This document shows positions 35,996 through 47,661 of a stretch of 64,000 bases of DNA, in pieces; the stretch's first letter is position 1; each line of letters starts with the position of its first letter. Below the pieces are notes generated by a model. That model searched no databases. It had not been told where the DNA came from and was given only the letters and a program-made list of their open reading frames with translations. The position numbers and the translations under genes were made by a program. Source of the DNA: Edolisoma coerulescens (lineage: Eukaryota; Chordata; Aves; Passeriformes; Campephagidae); NCBI GenBank assembly GCA_013397115.1, contig VWZW01002585.1, positions 2,412,133 to 2,476,132 of the forward strand, in the 5' to 3' direction.

Positions 35996-38900
35996 GAGTA
36001 TTCCCAACCATTTTCTTATTTGTGTGCTTGGAAACAATTGAATTTTCTCCACAGCACTCTCAGGACTAAAGTGAAGATAAGCAGAATTCAATTTATCAGA
36101 TCCTGTCTTTCGCTTTGGTTCTTCTGCTATGGTTAATGTGGATTGTCTACCCAATAAGCATTTAGCTACAGGCATTAAAAAAGAATGTTGAATCAATAAA
36201 CAATTTAAATCTATTGTGGTCTCACTTAAAATTGAGGTGGTTAAGAGTAAATGCTAGCCCTAATTTTCCTTGTCTATTCATGCTGGGTAGCAATGAAAAA
36301 GGAGATAGACAATACATGATGTATTGTTTGACTTTGGGCAAATTTGATCTTTGCTGCTGTGAAGCAAACCATGGTTAGACTGGGGAAGGGCAACAAAATG
36401 GTAAGAAGGTGCATTTGCTTATTTTCTCTTGCTCCTACAATCCCTTTAATATCACTATTTCACTGTTTCGTCCAGTATTCCTCTTTGCTCTCCTGTTATT
36501 ACTACCTACCACTTGGTGTGGAAAAATACACACAAGCAATTATTTGGTTTCTGTATCCAATTAGTTCTCACAAATAAATAAGTAAGCAAGCCCCATGGTA
36601 TTATAGTAAGGAGTGGAAACACATTTTTTTCTACAATTGTTTACAAAGAATATTTAGTAAATCAGTTTTCTGCTAGAATTAGGGCACGCACCTTCAGGAC
36701 AGAGGGCTATAATATCTCGTTTCAGCCAAATGTGAAGGATATGGTACCACTCTATTGGTTCAGTCTTACATCAACTTAGCTCTGGAGAGGGTTTTGCAAC
36801 AGCACTATGAAGGTTGGAATGCAAGCACATGTTTGTAAATGGAGCAAAAGGAAAAACAGAGCAGGGATTAAGCATGACATGCAACAATAGACAGGGAAAA
36901 ATGAGCACGGTAAAACTGGTAAACACTGAAGAACACGCTGCTCATACCAAGATCATGGCAGGGGTGAGTCACCAGCTGTGGGCTTGTGTTCTGGTAGAGG
37001 GGGCTTTAATGAGTTTATAGCCCAGTGCCATTTCTCTTCTTGTTATTGAAACAAGACTTTACTCTGTTGCCAGAAGATGCCCAAATCAAGAAAACAACAC
37101 AGCATTCATCATCCTCAATGTCACACATGAGTAATCACCATAAGGCTACTTGGACACAGGTTTCTAGGAGTTTATGAATAAGAAACCAAAGAGTCATGTT
37201 ATCCAGAAACAAAAATAACCTCTCCCTTCTCCAGTCTCAGAGAGTTTTCTTGCAATCCCCACCCTCCCCCAGAAGACAATAAATGCTTACAATGAAATCA
37301 ATCATGCTATTGTGGGGGATATTACTAGACACTGAGAAAAAGCTAAAAATAATTCACACATATTACAATTTGGAGCAGGAATTAGTCTCTGCCAGCCAAT
37401 TGTCACTATAAGTTTACAAAGAAAACAATTTTCATATTGAAGCTCCAGAACTACTTGGAGCTACTCCTCTTTAGGATTTAGTTACTATGACCATCAAATC
37501 CTTGCCTTACGTATCTTTAGAAAGATAATTTGGATATTGCTAAATTATGATGGCCACATCTGTTTAATTTTCATTGCATTACTAACACCTAAAAGGTTTA
37601 AACCACTCTTTCCTCTGTTCCCTGCATGCAGTGCCTGGGTCAGCCTGTGGTTCAAGCCCTTGAGCAGCTCATGACCATCCTGCTGCCAAGAGCAAAATCC
37701 CCTGTCAATCTCCTGGCTCAACAAAGTGCCCAGTTGAAGGTTCCATTTTCCACACTTGATTTTAGCACTAATCAGTTCCATCCTTGCAGGAAAACACCTT
37801 TGAATCAATTTCAAAATCCTCTATTGAGCAAACTGCTTTGGAAGAGCCATAAAAGTCAGACCCATCCCTTCCCTTATAATAAGTGATTTGTATTAACACT
37901 TGGTAGGTGTGTGGATAAACTCGATGCTAACAGCTCCTGAGGATGGTCAGTTTTCCTGGAGCTGCAGTATGTCTTAAAATTTCAGCTTGAGACTGTGCCA
38001 TTTAAATACAGCTCCTAAGAATGAGAGGAGCTGTGTCTTTTCATCACCTGAAGGATCAGTGTGTGACACTGCAAAGTCCAGTAGATTGCATCAATCAGCA
38101 TTGCAGTGTACCCCTGTCAGCAAAACAATGCCATAAGGAGACAACAGTACCTACGTGCTGATGAGAGCAAAACAAAAAGCATCAGAAAAAAGTTAACTGT
38201 GGAAAGTTACAAAAATAAGTTGCCAACAAAATAAGCTATTTTATGGTGTATACTGCAAAAATATCAACTGCCTTCAAAGTGCGGATAAATTTGCATTAGA
38301 ATATTTGTACCTAAACCTTATCTTCCCTTAGGCTCAGCCTGTATGGACCTAAATGTCCATAAAGACTGCAGCAGTTCACCAAATCTGGGAAGTCAGGACA
38401 GTTTTCATATAAGCAGTACAAGACCCAGACATAAACAGAATGTATTGTTCCCTGAGGTATAGGGCTGCTTTTGACTGAAAATCCATTAGCTTTTCAAAAT
38501 AAAAATAATAAATAAAATATAAAGAGTCCAATCATCACAGCATCCCAACTGCAATCACAGCAGTCTTTGTTTTGGCACATTTTCACAGAAAGCACAGGTT
38601 ATTTGAGTTTGTGCAGAAAATGCTCCATACTGCCACTTAAGCACATGAGAACAAGACTTTTTCATCCACCCATCACCACCCGCAAGGAAGGCAAGCTACA
38701 AAAAACCAGGGGACATAGCTCTCTTACTTTTGCCCTACTAAATTGCCAAATTCTGACAGTCCCTTCTCTGTGCCACACTGCTTCACTGCTATCCTTTCTG
38801 CTAGTAAAGGGCAGATCATACAGCTGCCCTCATATCTGGGCACTTATAACCTCTATTACCACAGCCATTCTCACAGATACAATTTTCATCAGCTAACCTA

Positions 38901-39629
38901 AATGGTTATTGCTGCACTTCATACTCATGCACCAAAGAGACCTTAGTTCCTGTGTTTGCGTTGTGTCTCTCTTAGTGGAACTTAATGGACTAGCACAAAA
39001 GAGCTAAAAAATGAACCAACTGGTGAAATTTTGCCTGAGGAGATCAGGAAGGGAACAGTGTGCACTGGCAATTTTAACAAAGCCCAGTGCAGCTGAGGAG
39101 GCACATGAAAAATAAAAGTCTCCTTAATCTCTAGCTGAAAGTGACATAGTGTTGAACGACAACAGAACTTGAGCATGTTCAATCCAAAGGATATTTCAGA
39201 AATAGAATGTTTGCTTAGCTCATGCAGCATAACTTCTATGCTTGCAGGGTTGGATACAGACAGTAGCCTGCTTCCTTTGCAAAGTTCTCTGAGGACCCAG
39301 AGGAACTCAACAATCTTAGCACGTCCAATAAGAGTGAAAAAGAGTCTGATTTTATTGAGGAGAACCAGCAAATTTCCTTCCTGAATGGGGGAACTTAATT
39401 TGATGTCTGTAACATTGTTTACAGGATTTCAGCAACTGTGAGGATAGGTGCACAATCCAGGACATCAGTTAGGCAGTTTTTTTGTTGTTTGTTCTTAGGG
39501 GATATTGAATCTTCTTCCTGGTGTTAAGTGGTTGCAATTAATCCCACCCAATGTCTACAAAGGAAAAAAGGAAAAACATTTGATGCAAAACAGCAGAAAA
39601 GGAATAACCTAGACTGTAACACCCTGTGG

Positions 39630-39670
39630 CACTGCATGTCAGAGCTAATCCCATACATTAGCATGCAGTG
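39630..39670. repeat. Bulged inverted repeat (8 + 6 bp stems)
   Basis: CACTGCAT (39630-39637) pairs with ATGCAGTG (39663-39670). GCTAAT (39644-39649) pairs with ATTAGC (39657-39662). A 7-base loop closes the inner stem and a 6-base bulge lies on the left arm. The total stem is 14 bp, shorter than a typical microRNA precursor. Confidence 0.5.
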
Positions 39671-40015
39671 GCACCCTTAGGAGAAGCTTGGTGAGATAAA
39701 GCTGTTCAGGAAGCAAGGAGAGGCAATTCTGGTGCTGTTTGTTTGTACACTTGATGAAGAGCTGTAGAGCTACCAGTCAGTAGCAGAGGTATGCCTGGCA
39801 CTGCTGTGAGGATAAGCGTACATAACCCTGGACTGCCAGCTCCTTGTGGAGGTTGTCACCCCTTCCTTGGAGGTGCAGCCAAACTGTGACTAATGCTAGA
39901 GAAGAAGCTGGGCCAAATGTTGTGGTTACAATGACATTCCTTCCAATACTTCTGGATGTACAGATAAAAATCATTCTCATCCCAGCAGCATTTCCTGCTT
40001 CAGCCCTTGCAGATC

Positions 40016-40024
40016 TATAAAAGG
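40016..40024 (+). promoter_or_regulatory. Isolated TATA-box-like motif
   Basis: TATAAAAGG is a strong match to the eukaryotic TATA consensus. No CCAAT box, GC box, CpG island or downstream coding frame accompanies it, so a promoter role is speculative. Confidence 0.15.
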
Positions 40025-41384
40025 TACAGAAAACCTTTCTCTGCTCATTCCAGTGTCATTTCTTTCATCTCATCCAGCACAGATTCAACTTCTGGCTACT
40101 CATCTGACTTTAAGTGCTAAAAGAGAACCACAGCATTCATTGCTCCTAGTGGGTTTTTGTACATGCTTGCAAAGGGATAGCGTGAGATTCACTTGGCTCC
40201 TTCCAAAGATGAATGCTGCCCCTTGCTCAGAACTGAAGAAGTTTAATTCTGGCTGTGTACCTCTACAATACAATGTATAGAAAATCCAGTTTTTGAACAA
40301 AAGTGGTTTTCTCCCGTTAAGTAAGCTGCAAGTACTTCCATTAGCATTGTCTTTGCTTCTCTGTTATTTTATGCATCTGTAGTCAAACTTTATCTCCTTA
40401 GAGGACTTTTAGAATTGAACTGGTTGTACAGTCCTTCAGTAGCTCATACACATTCTAGATCCTGATTAATTCAATCCCACTCACAATAAAAAAGTACCAT
40501 AATTCTTAAATTGTAGAAAGGAAAAAAACCTGTGTATTTAGAAATTACTGAAAAGAGGTTTTAAAATAAATGCAACACATTGAAAGGCCAGAAACACATA
40601 GGAGATAAGAAAGCTCTTCTCATTCAAGAAAAATATAACTGACCAAAATGGACGGTTGTTTAAACCAGAAGACGTCCCAAAAAGCCAGGTCTCAGTGATA
40701 ATACAAAAACCTTACAACTGCTATAAAATTGTGCTGATACAATTTATTTAGGAGAATCAGATCAGTTCAGGGCAAGGAAAAGGAAATTAATCAGCATTCT
40801 CTTTAGAGAAAGTTACCCAAATATCTTCAGTTGCTAATTTTAATCAGTGAGTCTTGGAAAAACACTGAGCTTTTAGGGGAAGCAATACACAGACTTAGCT
40901 GCAACAATAACTTCTTCTAGGAGACTGATCAGTGTGTACATACACAGAGAGAGATTTGAGGAGCTGCACTTATCTGAATGAAGTTTCTATCACTTGCATG
41001 GCCAATAGTGCAAGTCGCCTGTTCACATGGGGACTGAGGACTTCTGCTCAAACACCAGCAATCAAAGTTCTAAGTCCCTGTCAAAAAGCCAAGGACTGCT
41101 TCCTTCTTCCAAACCTGGGATGCAAACGTGGTAGGCCAAAAAGAGCAAAACATATTTGGAAAAGGTCAGAAATCAATAAGTTAAATTATGTGGCAAGATT
41201 TATCTCTCCTAGAAAGTGCTTGCAACAGTTCTGAACAACTACCTAGGCAACCAAATCTCTCTTTGTATTTACTCTTCATTCGCTGTTTGTTGTCTTGAGT
41301 TAATGTTCACAAATGTTCACATACATTCTCATTTTCCTAGACAAATGCTAACTGAGCTGCAATGCTCCCACGTAACCCAGAGTG

Positions 41385-42592
41385 TATGCCCAGTGGAAGC
41401 AAGGTCAGGTGACACAGGAGGAATACAGAGATGTATTTGCCACTGTAGGGAGAAAATTCATGTGGCCAAAGCTCAACTGGAGTTGAAGCTGCCAGAAATG
41501 TGGGGGACAATAAAACATTTTTCCAAATATGTTAATGGCAATAGGCGGTGTAAAAACATCAGCCCATTCCAGGATGAGGATGGCCAGCTCACAAACAGGG
41601 ACAGGGACAAGGCAGAGGTGTTTAATGCATTCTTTACCTCTGTCTTCAGCACCAGTGATGGACTAAGGGGGTCTCAGTGTCCTGAGCTGGAGGACCACAA
41701 CTGTGGGAATGATCAAACCCCAGTCAACCTTGAATTTGTGTGGGATCTGCTGCTCCAGCTGGCTCCCTATAAATCTATGGGCCCTGATGGGACTCGTCTC
41801 AGAATCCTCAAAGAGCTGGCTGATGCAATTGCAAAGCCTCTCTCAATGATTTTCAAGTGATCTTGGGAATCTGGACCTGACTGGAAGCTGGTGAACTTTG
41901 TCACGATTTTCAAGACGGGCAAGAAGGAGGACTCCAGAAACTACAGGCCTGTCAGTCTCACTTCAGTGCCCAGTAAAGTTATGGAAAAGATTATTCTGGA
42001 AGGTATTGAAAAACACCTGAAAGACAATACAGTCCTTGGTCACAGCCAGCACGACTTCATGAGAGGAAGGTCCCATTTATGAAACCTGATTTTCTTCTAC
42101 AACATGTTAACCCACCTACTTGGTCTAGAAAAGCCAGTACGTGTAATCTTTTGGGACTTCAGCAAAGTTTTTGCTACTGTCACAACATCCTTCTGAACAA
42201 AATGTCCATCCCACAGCTGGATAATTGAGCTGTGCTCTGGGTGAGAACCTGGCTCACAGGCTGGGCACAAAGGTTTACAGTTAATAGTGTGACATCAGAC
42301 TGGGGACCTGTCACTGGTGGGGTTCCACAGGGCTCCATCCTCCACCCTGTGCTCATCAACATCTTCATTGATGACTTGAGCACAGGACTGGAAGGGATAC
42401 TAAGTAAGTTTGCCAACAACACTAAATTGGGATGAGCTGTCCACTCCCCCAAGGGCAAAAAGGCCCTGCAGAGATACCTCGACAAATTAGAAGGAGGGGG
42501 AATGACCAATTGTGTGAAGTTCAACAAGGGAAAGTGCTGGATTCTGCTCTTGAGATGGGGCAATCCTGGTTGTGTGTATAGACTAATAGCTC
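41385..42592 (+). mobile_element. CR1 LINE fragment carrying most of the reverse transcriptase
   Basis: This is a 5'- and 3'-truncated CR1. Similarity starts with QWKQGQVTQEEYRD at about 41391. It runs through the EN-RT linker and RT fingers and palm, and stops after GNPGCVYRL near 42590. The rest of the RT thumb, the C-terminus and the 3' UTR with octamer tail are absent, so the 3' end was lost later. No target duplication is visible. The protein remnant is described in the next entry. Orientation is plus, opposite to the copies at 34.7-36.0 and 51.4-51.9 kb. Confidence 0.9.
41391..42590 (+). pseudogene. CR1 ORF2 reverse transcriptase, inactivated
   Basis: Blocks in order: QVTQEEYRD, then (after a frameshift near 41435) CREKIHVAKAQLELKL, then AEVFNAFFTSVFS, YKSMGPDG, LKELADAIAKPLSMIF, DWKLVNFVTIFKTGKKEDSR, NYRPVSLTSVPSKVMEKIIL, GHSQHDFMRGRS, FWDFSKVFATVT (motif A), [34 protein letters not shown] (motif B and after), [10 protein letters not shown] (motif C) and MTNCVKFNKGKCWILLL. 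In-frame stops fall near 41858, 42080, 42195, 42226 and 42433, in addition to the early frameshift. Motif C, normally FADD, reads FANN at 42409-42420, so both catalytic metal-binding aspartates are lost. In life this enzyme primes reverse transcription of CR1 RNA at nicked chromosomal DNA. This copy cannot. Confidence 0.9.
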
Positions 42593-45500
42593 CTGCCTTG
42601 CAGAGCTTTGCCTTTCTAAAGCTTTTGAGATGACTGCACACATTTATTTCACCATTCAGTAAGCCTCCATAGTGGACTGGCTGCTGGCAACACCAACCTC
42701 AGCCTCCTGAAACGGCTGTAGAGTACTCCTCACCTGCTCTTCCAGAAGTTATCCACGTTCCTCAGGTGCAGCTGAGTAGATCTGGTTATAGCTGGGTTTT
42801 ATTACATTACAAATGAGCTGGCAGAATCCCTTCTATGAACACATAAAATGTGTCTTAAAATCAAAGCAGAGTTTTGAGGCACTGTATTTGCAAAATTATG
42901 TTAATATTCAATATTAAATCCATGACCAACCAAAAACCCAAAATATGGAGGTAGACCTAAAATTTTTATTCAAGTGCATAAGGCGTTAAAAAAAGAACTG
43001 AAAAAACAAAGTGGAATGAAGATCATTGAGATTGTGAGTCTCAAAATTACACAACCAAACTGGAACTGGTGCAGCAAAATCAGGGACAGACCAGGGGAAG
43101 GTTTTGCTGATAGTATAGCATGACTCAACTAGCTCCAATAAAGACAGAAAATGTACCAAGCAGACATTATGACAGATTCCGAGAAAGAGAAAGAAAAGAA
43201 AAATTACTGAAAAGCAAAGCAGTGATTCCTGTAAGAATACACACCAAGGCAGTGTATTGCACTAGAACTGTAAATGACAAACCAGTGGAGAGTGGGAGCC
43301 AAATATGTTCACTGGTAGATACCACTGGTCCCTATATAGACCAGCACTTTTCCTGAATTGTTCACTTTTGGAATTAGGATTTTGTGGCAAACTAAGGGAG
43401 TGGACTGTTCTTTTCTCTGTTCATTTCTCCTTTGAATGAAGATGTGTCCTTTGTGTGGAATTGTGCAACCATGGTTGCCATTTCAGGTTTCAGTTTAATT
43501 GCATAAATATTAGAGGAAAACCAGCTATACCTCTAATAAACAGTCTAAAATTAGTTCTCTGTTAATTATCTGACATCCAGAATAAAAGTCAATGTAGTAA
43601 GTAAAAGGGTATGTTCTGGTGTTTGGCTATAATTCTGATTCATATAGAGACTTCATCCATAACCTTGAAGAAATTTTTGTCCAATTTAAATCTTTAAGTG
43701 GTATTTGGATTCTGTACTTGTTCTCAGCAGACCAAGTAGTCAGAGAGGAAGAGCAGTGTCTTCCAGAATACAAACAGTAATTTTTTTCCCATGGAAAAAA
43801 AGATATGTTCGACTGTAAACGAGATATTTGATCTTTTCTGTTTTAAAGATCCAAGTCCTCCAGAAAGCTGACTTGTTTAGCTCTAACACCAATAAAATAA
43901 AAAATGCAGTCGTCATTACCCCAAATCAGGATAAGAGCTGTGTGTTTGTGCTTGCAAACTCATGCACAGTTCTGGAAGCTGTTGCACAAACACACGGCTG
44001 TTTTATGCACATACTGGGGAACATCAGTATCTTAGCTGTGTTTGTGTTGTTTGCCACCCATATTAAAATATCAGTGGTCTCATACTGGATACAGTAGATA
44101 AACATTGTTTTTAAAATACAGCATGGGAGAAAATCCAGGAGTGTGATGTCATCAACAGAGGGATGAGTCTGCTGTGTTCAGGGAGGGGCAGTAAAGCCGT
44201 AAGTTAGACTCATTCATACTAGAAAAGGAGCTGTTCCCAGAGACGTGTTGCACTTCACTCATTTGTATCTGCTCAGTGGTGAATTCAGTCAAGGTATGTT
44301 TTTCAACTTCTCTTTCAAAGGAAAAGTTCTTACTATTTAAATTCAGTGCGATTTGTTGCTTCTTAGAAACCACTTATTGAATTCTTAATGTGTTTCTGGC
44401 TCAGTGACAAGAGAGCTGATATTACTGTTCCAGGAAAATGGAGGAGAAAAATAATTTTTGCTAATGTGATTTTGTAACTTGTCGGGTTTTGCAGAGTTGT
44501 AAAATTTACAGAAAAATGCTTTATTTCAAAGTATCCAATGTATCAAAGCCACAGAGTACTTCATCTGCCACAGATACTGTCCCATGTACTGGAGTGTAAG
44601 GATTTCTCCTACCCAGATGACACTTCATGGCTGTAATCACACTATGGGCGCCGTTTCTTTCGTCTAACAAAAATAATCAGAAAGTACAAGCAGCTAACTT
44701 TGTTTTCAGCTGAGAAATTACCTACAAAATAGTAGGAGGAAACCAGCGTCCATTCTTTTGTGTACATGCTGATAATTTTTTCTCTGTTTATTATTTTGAT
44801 TGTAAACTTTGTTGGGCAGGATGTGGAAGTGCATGTGTGTGTACCTTACACTGCTAACCTGTCTCATCTGCACTGATCAAAGGCTAAACCTTTGAAATTT
44901 TTACTTATACTATGATGAAGAAAGGTTTTGGATGGCATTTAAGCTACATTATTAGGTTCTTTTTAAAATCCGTATGCAAATAAAAAAAAATTCAGTAGGA
45001 ACTTGACTTTTAAGGTGCTGATGAAAACAAAGAGCTTAGTATTGTAATTAGAATCATATAACAAAAAGAGCAAAGGTTGAAATATATTCTATACTTTCAG
45101 CTATTCATTTTCCATTATTCAGTATCCTAAGCAGCCTTCTTAGTGTAATAATAGCAAATAGCCATAAAGCCAGAAGTGTTCAAATAGTTAGCCATTGGAA
45201 TTCTTGTTTCAATGCTCTGTATGTAATCTTACAGATGTTGTCTCCTAAGGTAGGGGTAGACTTTTATCTTAAACAGCTGAATGTATTTTCTTAGAAACTA
45301 GAAGACAGTTATATGGGTAAAAGAAGTCCCTATTTTCAAACACGTCTCTAAGATTGAAGTGTCAGCATATTGAGTAATATCAGTCATACGACTTTTATCT
45401 GGTCTCTGATAATGTGCAGTCATTAAGAAAAAAATTAAGAGAAGCATCTTAGCACTCCAGGTTCATTTACAGACTTCCAGATGTATTTGTCTTGTTTTCA

Positions 45501-47125
45501 GTGTGAATAGTGAAAACACAAACAAAAGGGATAATACACCCAAGTTAGTAAAGACCTTGGAATAGCAGACCAGAGACACCTCCAGAAAATCTTTGTCAGG
45601 TTTTCCTCTGGGCCTTTTAGGACATGCGAGAACAAGATTAATTGAATTACTCAGTGTTACCTGAACATTTTGTACCAACAATCTAACAAAAGAACCGCCT
45701 TTCCTACTGAGTTAGAGCTTCCTGAAATAAGCATCCCATCCTTGCACAGGAAAACAGCTTTAAAAATTCTTGTAGCTATGTAATAGTTCAAGTATTTTCT
45801 CAGGCAGGGAAAAAAAAAGGAATTTGGGAGAATTTTAGGACATTTATTATGAAGACCCTAAAATTTATTGTTTAAGAATAGCCAGTGTTTGATAATCTGT
45901 TCTTCATTAAAAGAAGGGGGTAAAAATCTCTTAAGCACTCAAATTCCAGTGTTTTTAAAGTTATAGTTGGAAAAAAAAATCATATTAGATGTCTAGGAAA
46001 ACTTATCAGAGAACAGAGCTTTGCTTTCAAAACAAGTTCCCTCTCAGTAACCAAAGCAGGTGCAAAAGTTCACCTGAACCCATTAGCAATGCTAATCAAT
46101 ATAAACTCAAAAAAAAGCCACAGGGAAAAATGCCGTTTAGCTAAAAGGTCTACTCTTCTTTAAAATTACTCATAAGCCTTGTTCTCTTTTCACTCATGGT
46201 TTTTTAAAACTCCCTCTCAGCACTCCATACAGATGAGTTTCCCCCTACCTTATCAAAAGGCTTATCTTCCTTCCTTCTTGCTCTTAGCATACTTCATACA
46301 TCGAGATGCAAAGTTATGCCTCTGCCTGGCTGATACACAGCTGCAAAGGAACAGGGTACTTTAAAGTGGAGACAAAAGCTGTCCTTTGCCAGCCCTTTCT
46401 GGGCTTTAGTAACGTGTAGTCACTAAGGAATCACACCCTAGAGCAGTCTTTGGCTGCTGACTCACGAACGGGTGGCAGGCACATGGAGCTGAACCAGCTT
46501 CTCCCCCTGGCTGGGTGCCCCTGAGCAGGGATAGAGGGAGGAGAGGGCATCCCAGTGCTGTGCCAGCCCTGGGCCAGGTAGGCTCAGCAGCAGTGGGAAA
46601 GCACAGAGGATGGGAGCAGTACTTTAAATGTGGGTCCTGCAGGCTGGCTTCACGCAGACCAAGTTGTAACTGCTTGTGATCACCACAGCTGTGACACTTC
46701 ATTTACTTAGAAGTAAAGCTAATGAATTGGGACTGAGAGACTCTGGTCATGGTCCAACACCCCACTTAGGAGCATTAAATGTTGGAGAACAGGCACAAGT
46801 GGGATACAGACCAGAGAAACACAAGGAGCAAAGTTGCCTGCTGAAAGCACTTATCTTCAGTCTGATGATAGGCAAGTCCAAAGCATTCAGACATTGTGGC
46901 AAAGCTGCTATATCAAACTTCACTAAAATACATCAGGACTTTTGATGTTCCCTGAAAGGGTGGATTTGACTTACTTTTGCTGCTGTGCTATATTTAAGTC
47001 CCCTACATGTTAACTCCTCCACTTGATTCAGCAAGGTTGGGCTGGTTTGTGTGATCCCTGCAAACAAATCTGATCATCCAGGTTTGCAGATTCAGTAGCT
47101 TTGCACAAAAAGGTATGCCAGAATG
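42593..47125. other. Unassigned region, no gene seen
   Basis: No recognised exon or transposon. It contains a GC-richer patch at about 46440-46660 in otherwise AT-leaning DNA. Frames are short (up to 98 codons) and unrecognised. Confidence 0.4.
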
Positions 47126-47131
47126 GTGATA
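47126..47131. repeat. 5' target-site duplication of probable solo LTR (GTGATA)
   Basis: GTGATA directly precedes TGTGGGAAAC and is repeated exactly at 47656-47661 directly after the terminal GACA. Confidence 0.65.
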
Positions 47132-47496
47132 TGTGGGAAACAGAGGAGTAGAAATTTCCACAAGCACTAATGAGTTCAATTTACAGTCCTGGAAAGAGCT
47201 TGGGTTGATGTAATAATAAAGGTATACAGACCTTAAGCAGAAGAATTATAAACCTATATTTCTATAGTTATAAGTAGAAGTGTGTGTTGGGTGTTATGTG
47301 AAGGGTTTTTAAGTATAGTCATGTGATTTTATAGTTTAAGTTAAGAATTTAGATGTTATGATGGAAGTATATGTGCATATGTGAGTTAACAAGTTATTGG
47401 TCAAGAAACAGCTGCAGTGCAGTAAAAAATACCAAAGGTGATAGGTTATAAAGTCAAAACAAAGCTTCATGTTAATTGCTTATTGGACTAGAAAGT

Positions 47497-47502
47497 TATA
47501 AA
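47497..47502 (+). promoter_or_regulatory. TATA box of probable second LTR
   Basis: TATAAA follows an inverted CCAAT box by 10 bp and precedes the AATAAA signal by 107 bp, a plausible U3-R arrangement. Confidence 0.45.
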
Positions 47503-47603
47503 TTGCCATGTAACTTTGAAACTCGGGACCTTTTCTTCTGTAATGGCGACTTGTTGCTTAAACCTCAGCCTCTGAGATTGATGCCTGGTTTGGTTTTTCA
47601 AGC

Positions 47604-47609
47604 AATAAA
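47604..47609 (+). promoter_or_regulatory. Polyadenylation signal of probable second LTR
   Basis: AATAAA, followed by a short TG-containing stretch (TTGTGAATGACCGTGATGG) that could serve as a downstream GU element. Confidence 0.45.
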
Positions 47610-47655
47610 TTGTGAATGACCGTGATGGTCCTATCTCTTGGATCAGGCTCTGACA

Positions 47656-47661
47656 GTGATA
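47656..47661. repeat. 3' target-site duplication of probable solo LTR (GTGATA)
   Basis: Exact copy of the hexamer at 47126-47131. Confidence 0.65.

Larger units (their letters stand above)
35996..41384. other. Unassigned region, no gene seen
   Basis: No recognised transposon or exon over 5.4 kb. It contains a bulged inverted repeat at 39630-39670, a lone TATAAAAGG at 40016-40024, and A-rich sequence near 38495-38523. The longest frame (129 codons, minus, 38982-39371) has no recognisable domain. Confidence 0.4.
47132..47655 (+). mobile_element. Probable solo LTR of an endogenous retrovirus, 524 bp
   Basis: The segment begins TGTGGGAAAC and ends GGCTCTGACA. It has TG...CA ends, a minimal TGT/ACA inverted repeat, and exact GTGATA hexamers on both sides. 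Internal order fits an LTR: AT-rich U3-like sequence, inverted CCAAT boxes (ATTGG) at 47396-47400 and 47482-47486, a TATAAA at 47497-47502, and an AATAAA at 47604-47609, leaving a U5-like tail of about 45 bp. No retroviral coding sequence adjoins it. The 6-bp duplication again suggests class II. It shares no obvious sequence with the 11.2-kb LTR, so it is a different family. The ends were chosen by searching for matching flanks, so boundary confidence is lower than for the first LTR. Confidence 0.68.

Noticed and set aside
41302..41323. Two-copy AATGTTCACA direct repeat
   Set aside because: Very short tandem with no context. Likely chance.
42180..42641. 153-codon minus-strand open frame
   Set aside because: It is antisense to the CR1 reverse-transcriptase remnant, which explains its length and composition.
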